Shown: positions 63,699 to 64,000 of the stretch, piece by piece
Layout of the letters: the number at the start of each line of letters is the position of its first letter
How positions within the stretch are numbered: the stretch's first letter is position 1
NCBI GenBank assembly: GCA_963715485.1
Contig: OY970244.1
Location: 496,001 to 560,000, forward strand
Length of the DNA stretch: 64,000 nucleotides
Source of the DNA: SG8-30 sp963715485
Lineage (GTDB): Bacteria > Pseudomonadota > Gammaproteobacteria > Steroidobacterales > Steroidobacteraceae
Direction of reading: 5' to 3'
Position numbers and translations under genes: made by a program
Notes under the pieces: model-generated
What the model was told of the DNA's origin: nothing
Seen by the model: only the letters and a program-made list of their open reading frames with translations
The model's database searches: none

Positions 63699-64000
63699 CT
63701 ACCAGCCGCCGCCTCCACCACCGCCTCCACCGCCACCGGAGGATCCGCCGCCACCGCCGCCGGAGCTCGAGCCGGGCGGCGTGGATGCCGAGGAGATCGC
63801 GCTGCTGAACGACGAGCCGAGGCTGGACGAGAACCCGGAGATGTCGCCGGCGTCCCAGCTGTCGCCGTGGTACCAGGACGGTGACTGCGCCGCCGCCTGC
63901 GTGGCGAACACCGTCGCGAACCGCTCTGCCCAGTTCTGCTCGACACCGAGCGCGAGCGCCGCGGGCAGGTTCTTTTCGTACAGCGCGGGCGTCAGCGGCG
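63699..64000 (-). CDS. DUF2207 membrane protein, C-terminal end (5' end outside window)
   Basis: The frame is open to the end of the window. The visible C-terminus (LYEKNLPAALALGVEQNWAE and RF, then a Ser-rich part, then an unusual Gly/Ser tail ending GGGGGGGW) matches the end of DUF2207 proteins, large integral-membrane proteins of unknown function with a Gly-rich end. Stop TAG at 63699-63701. Confidence 0.75.
   Translation of the reverse strand, partial: PLTPALYEKNLPAALALGVEQNWAERFATVFATQAAAQSPSWYHGDSWDAGDISGFSSSLGSSFSSAISSASTPPGSSSGGGGGGSSGGGGGGGGGGGW

Overview
The window is 64 kb of very GC-rich chromosomal DNA (about two thirds G+C by eye, not computed), densely coding, with no rRNA, tRNA, insertion sequence, CRISPR array or phage module that I can see. 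Gene content points to an aerobic or microaerobic, probably environmental gammaproteobacterium: OxyR with its redox cysteine pair, a PliI lysozyme inhibitor, YajD, a GlsB/YeaQ membrane protein, DUF3300/DUF2950 lipoproteins, glutaryl-CoA dehydrogenase, and many lipoproteins with an L-x-A-C lipobox. I do not name a genus.

Layout. 0-6 kb: two DUF3604 (PHP-like) proteins, a parvulin-type isomerase and three HupE/UreJ-like membrane proteins, most with overlapping stop and start codons. 6-10 kb: cell-envelope lipoproteins and small secreted proteins, then a ribosome hibernation factor. 10.3-13.2 kb: a large alpha/beta-hydrolase plus CHAT-protease fusion. 13.3-20.2 kb: 5'-nucleotidase, GST, secreted esterase, BON protein, LssY_C lipoprotein and a lipoprotein hydrolase. 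20.7-28.5 kb: five exported proteins (a glucan-water-dikinase-like protein, two beta-lactamase-fold serine hydrolases, a kinase-like protein, a metallophosphoesterase). 28.5-34 kb: nucleotide transporter-like protein, S33 hydrolase, gcdH, PliI. 34-40 kb: LysR/DoxX/extradiol dioxygenase, oxyR, SDR, di-haem peroxidase, GlsB. 40-45 kb: cytochrome c fusion, ggt, dienelactone hydrolase. 45-47.5 kb: DUF1538 membrane protein with two PII-like partners. 48.6-54.1 kb: a polysulfide/thiosulfate-reductase-type molybdoenzyme operon with split YeeE/YedE transporter and an odd rhodanese. 54-64 kb: sulfotransferase, beta-propeller, thioredoxin-like lipoprotein, an ECF sigma-factor locus with twin divergent promoters, an AGCS symporter and the tail of a DUF2207 protein.

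Two features run through the whole window. First, six long palindromes from three sequence families each sit 0-8 nt after (or overlap) a stop codon, often between convergent genes. Second, about 24 single-base frame changes interrupt otherwise intact genes. About 20 of them go in the same direction (one extra base), often at short homopolymers, which looks like consensus error from long reads rather than decay. Where this happens I give the whole gene span and the break position.

The most interesting undescribed candidates are the ECF locus with two matching promoters and a 48-residue small ORF, the sulfur operon with a serine-for-cysteine rhodanese ending in cysteine, the DUF1538/PII-like trio, the secreted dikinase/kinase/phosphatase neighbourhood, and the hydrolase-CHAT fusion.
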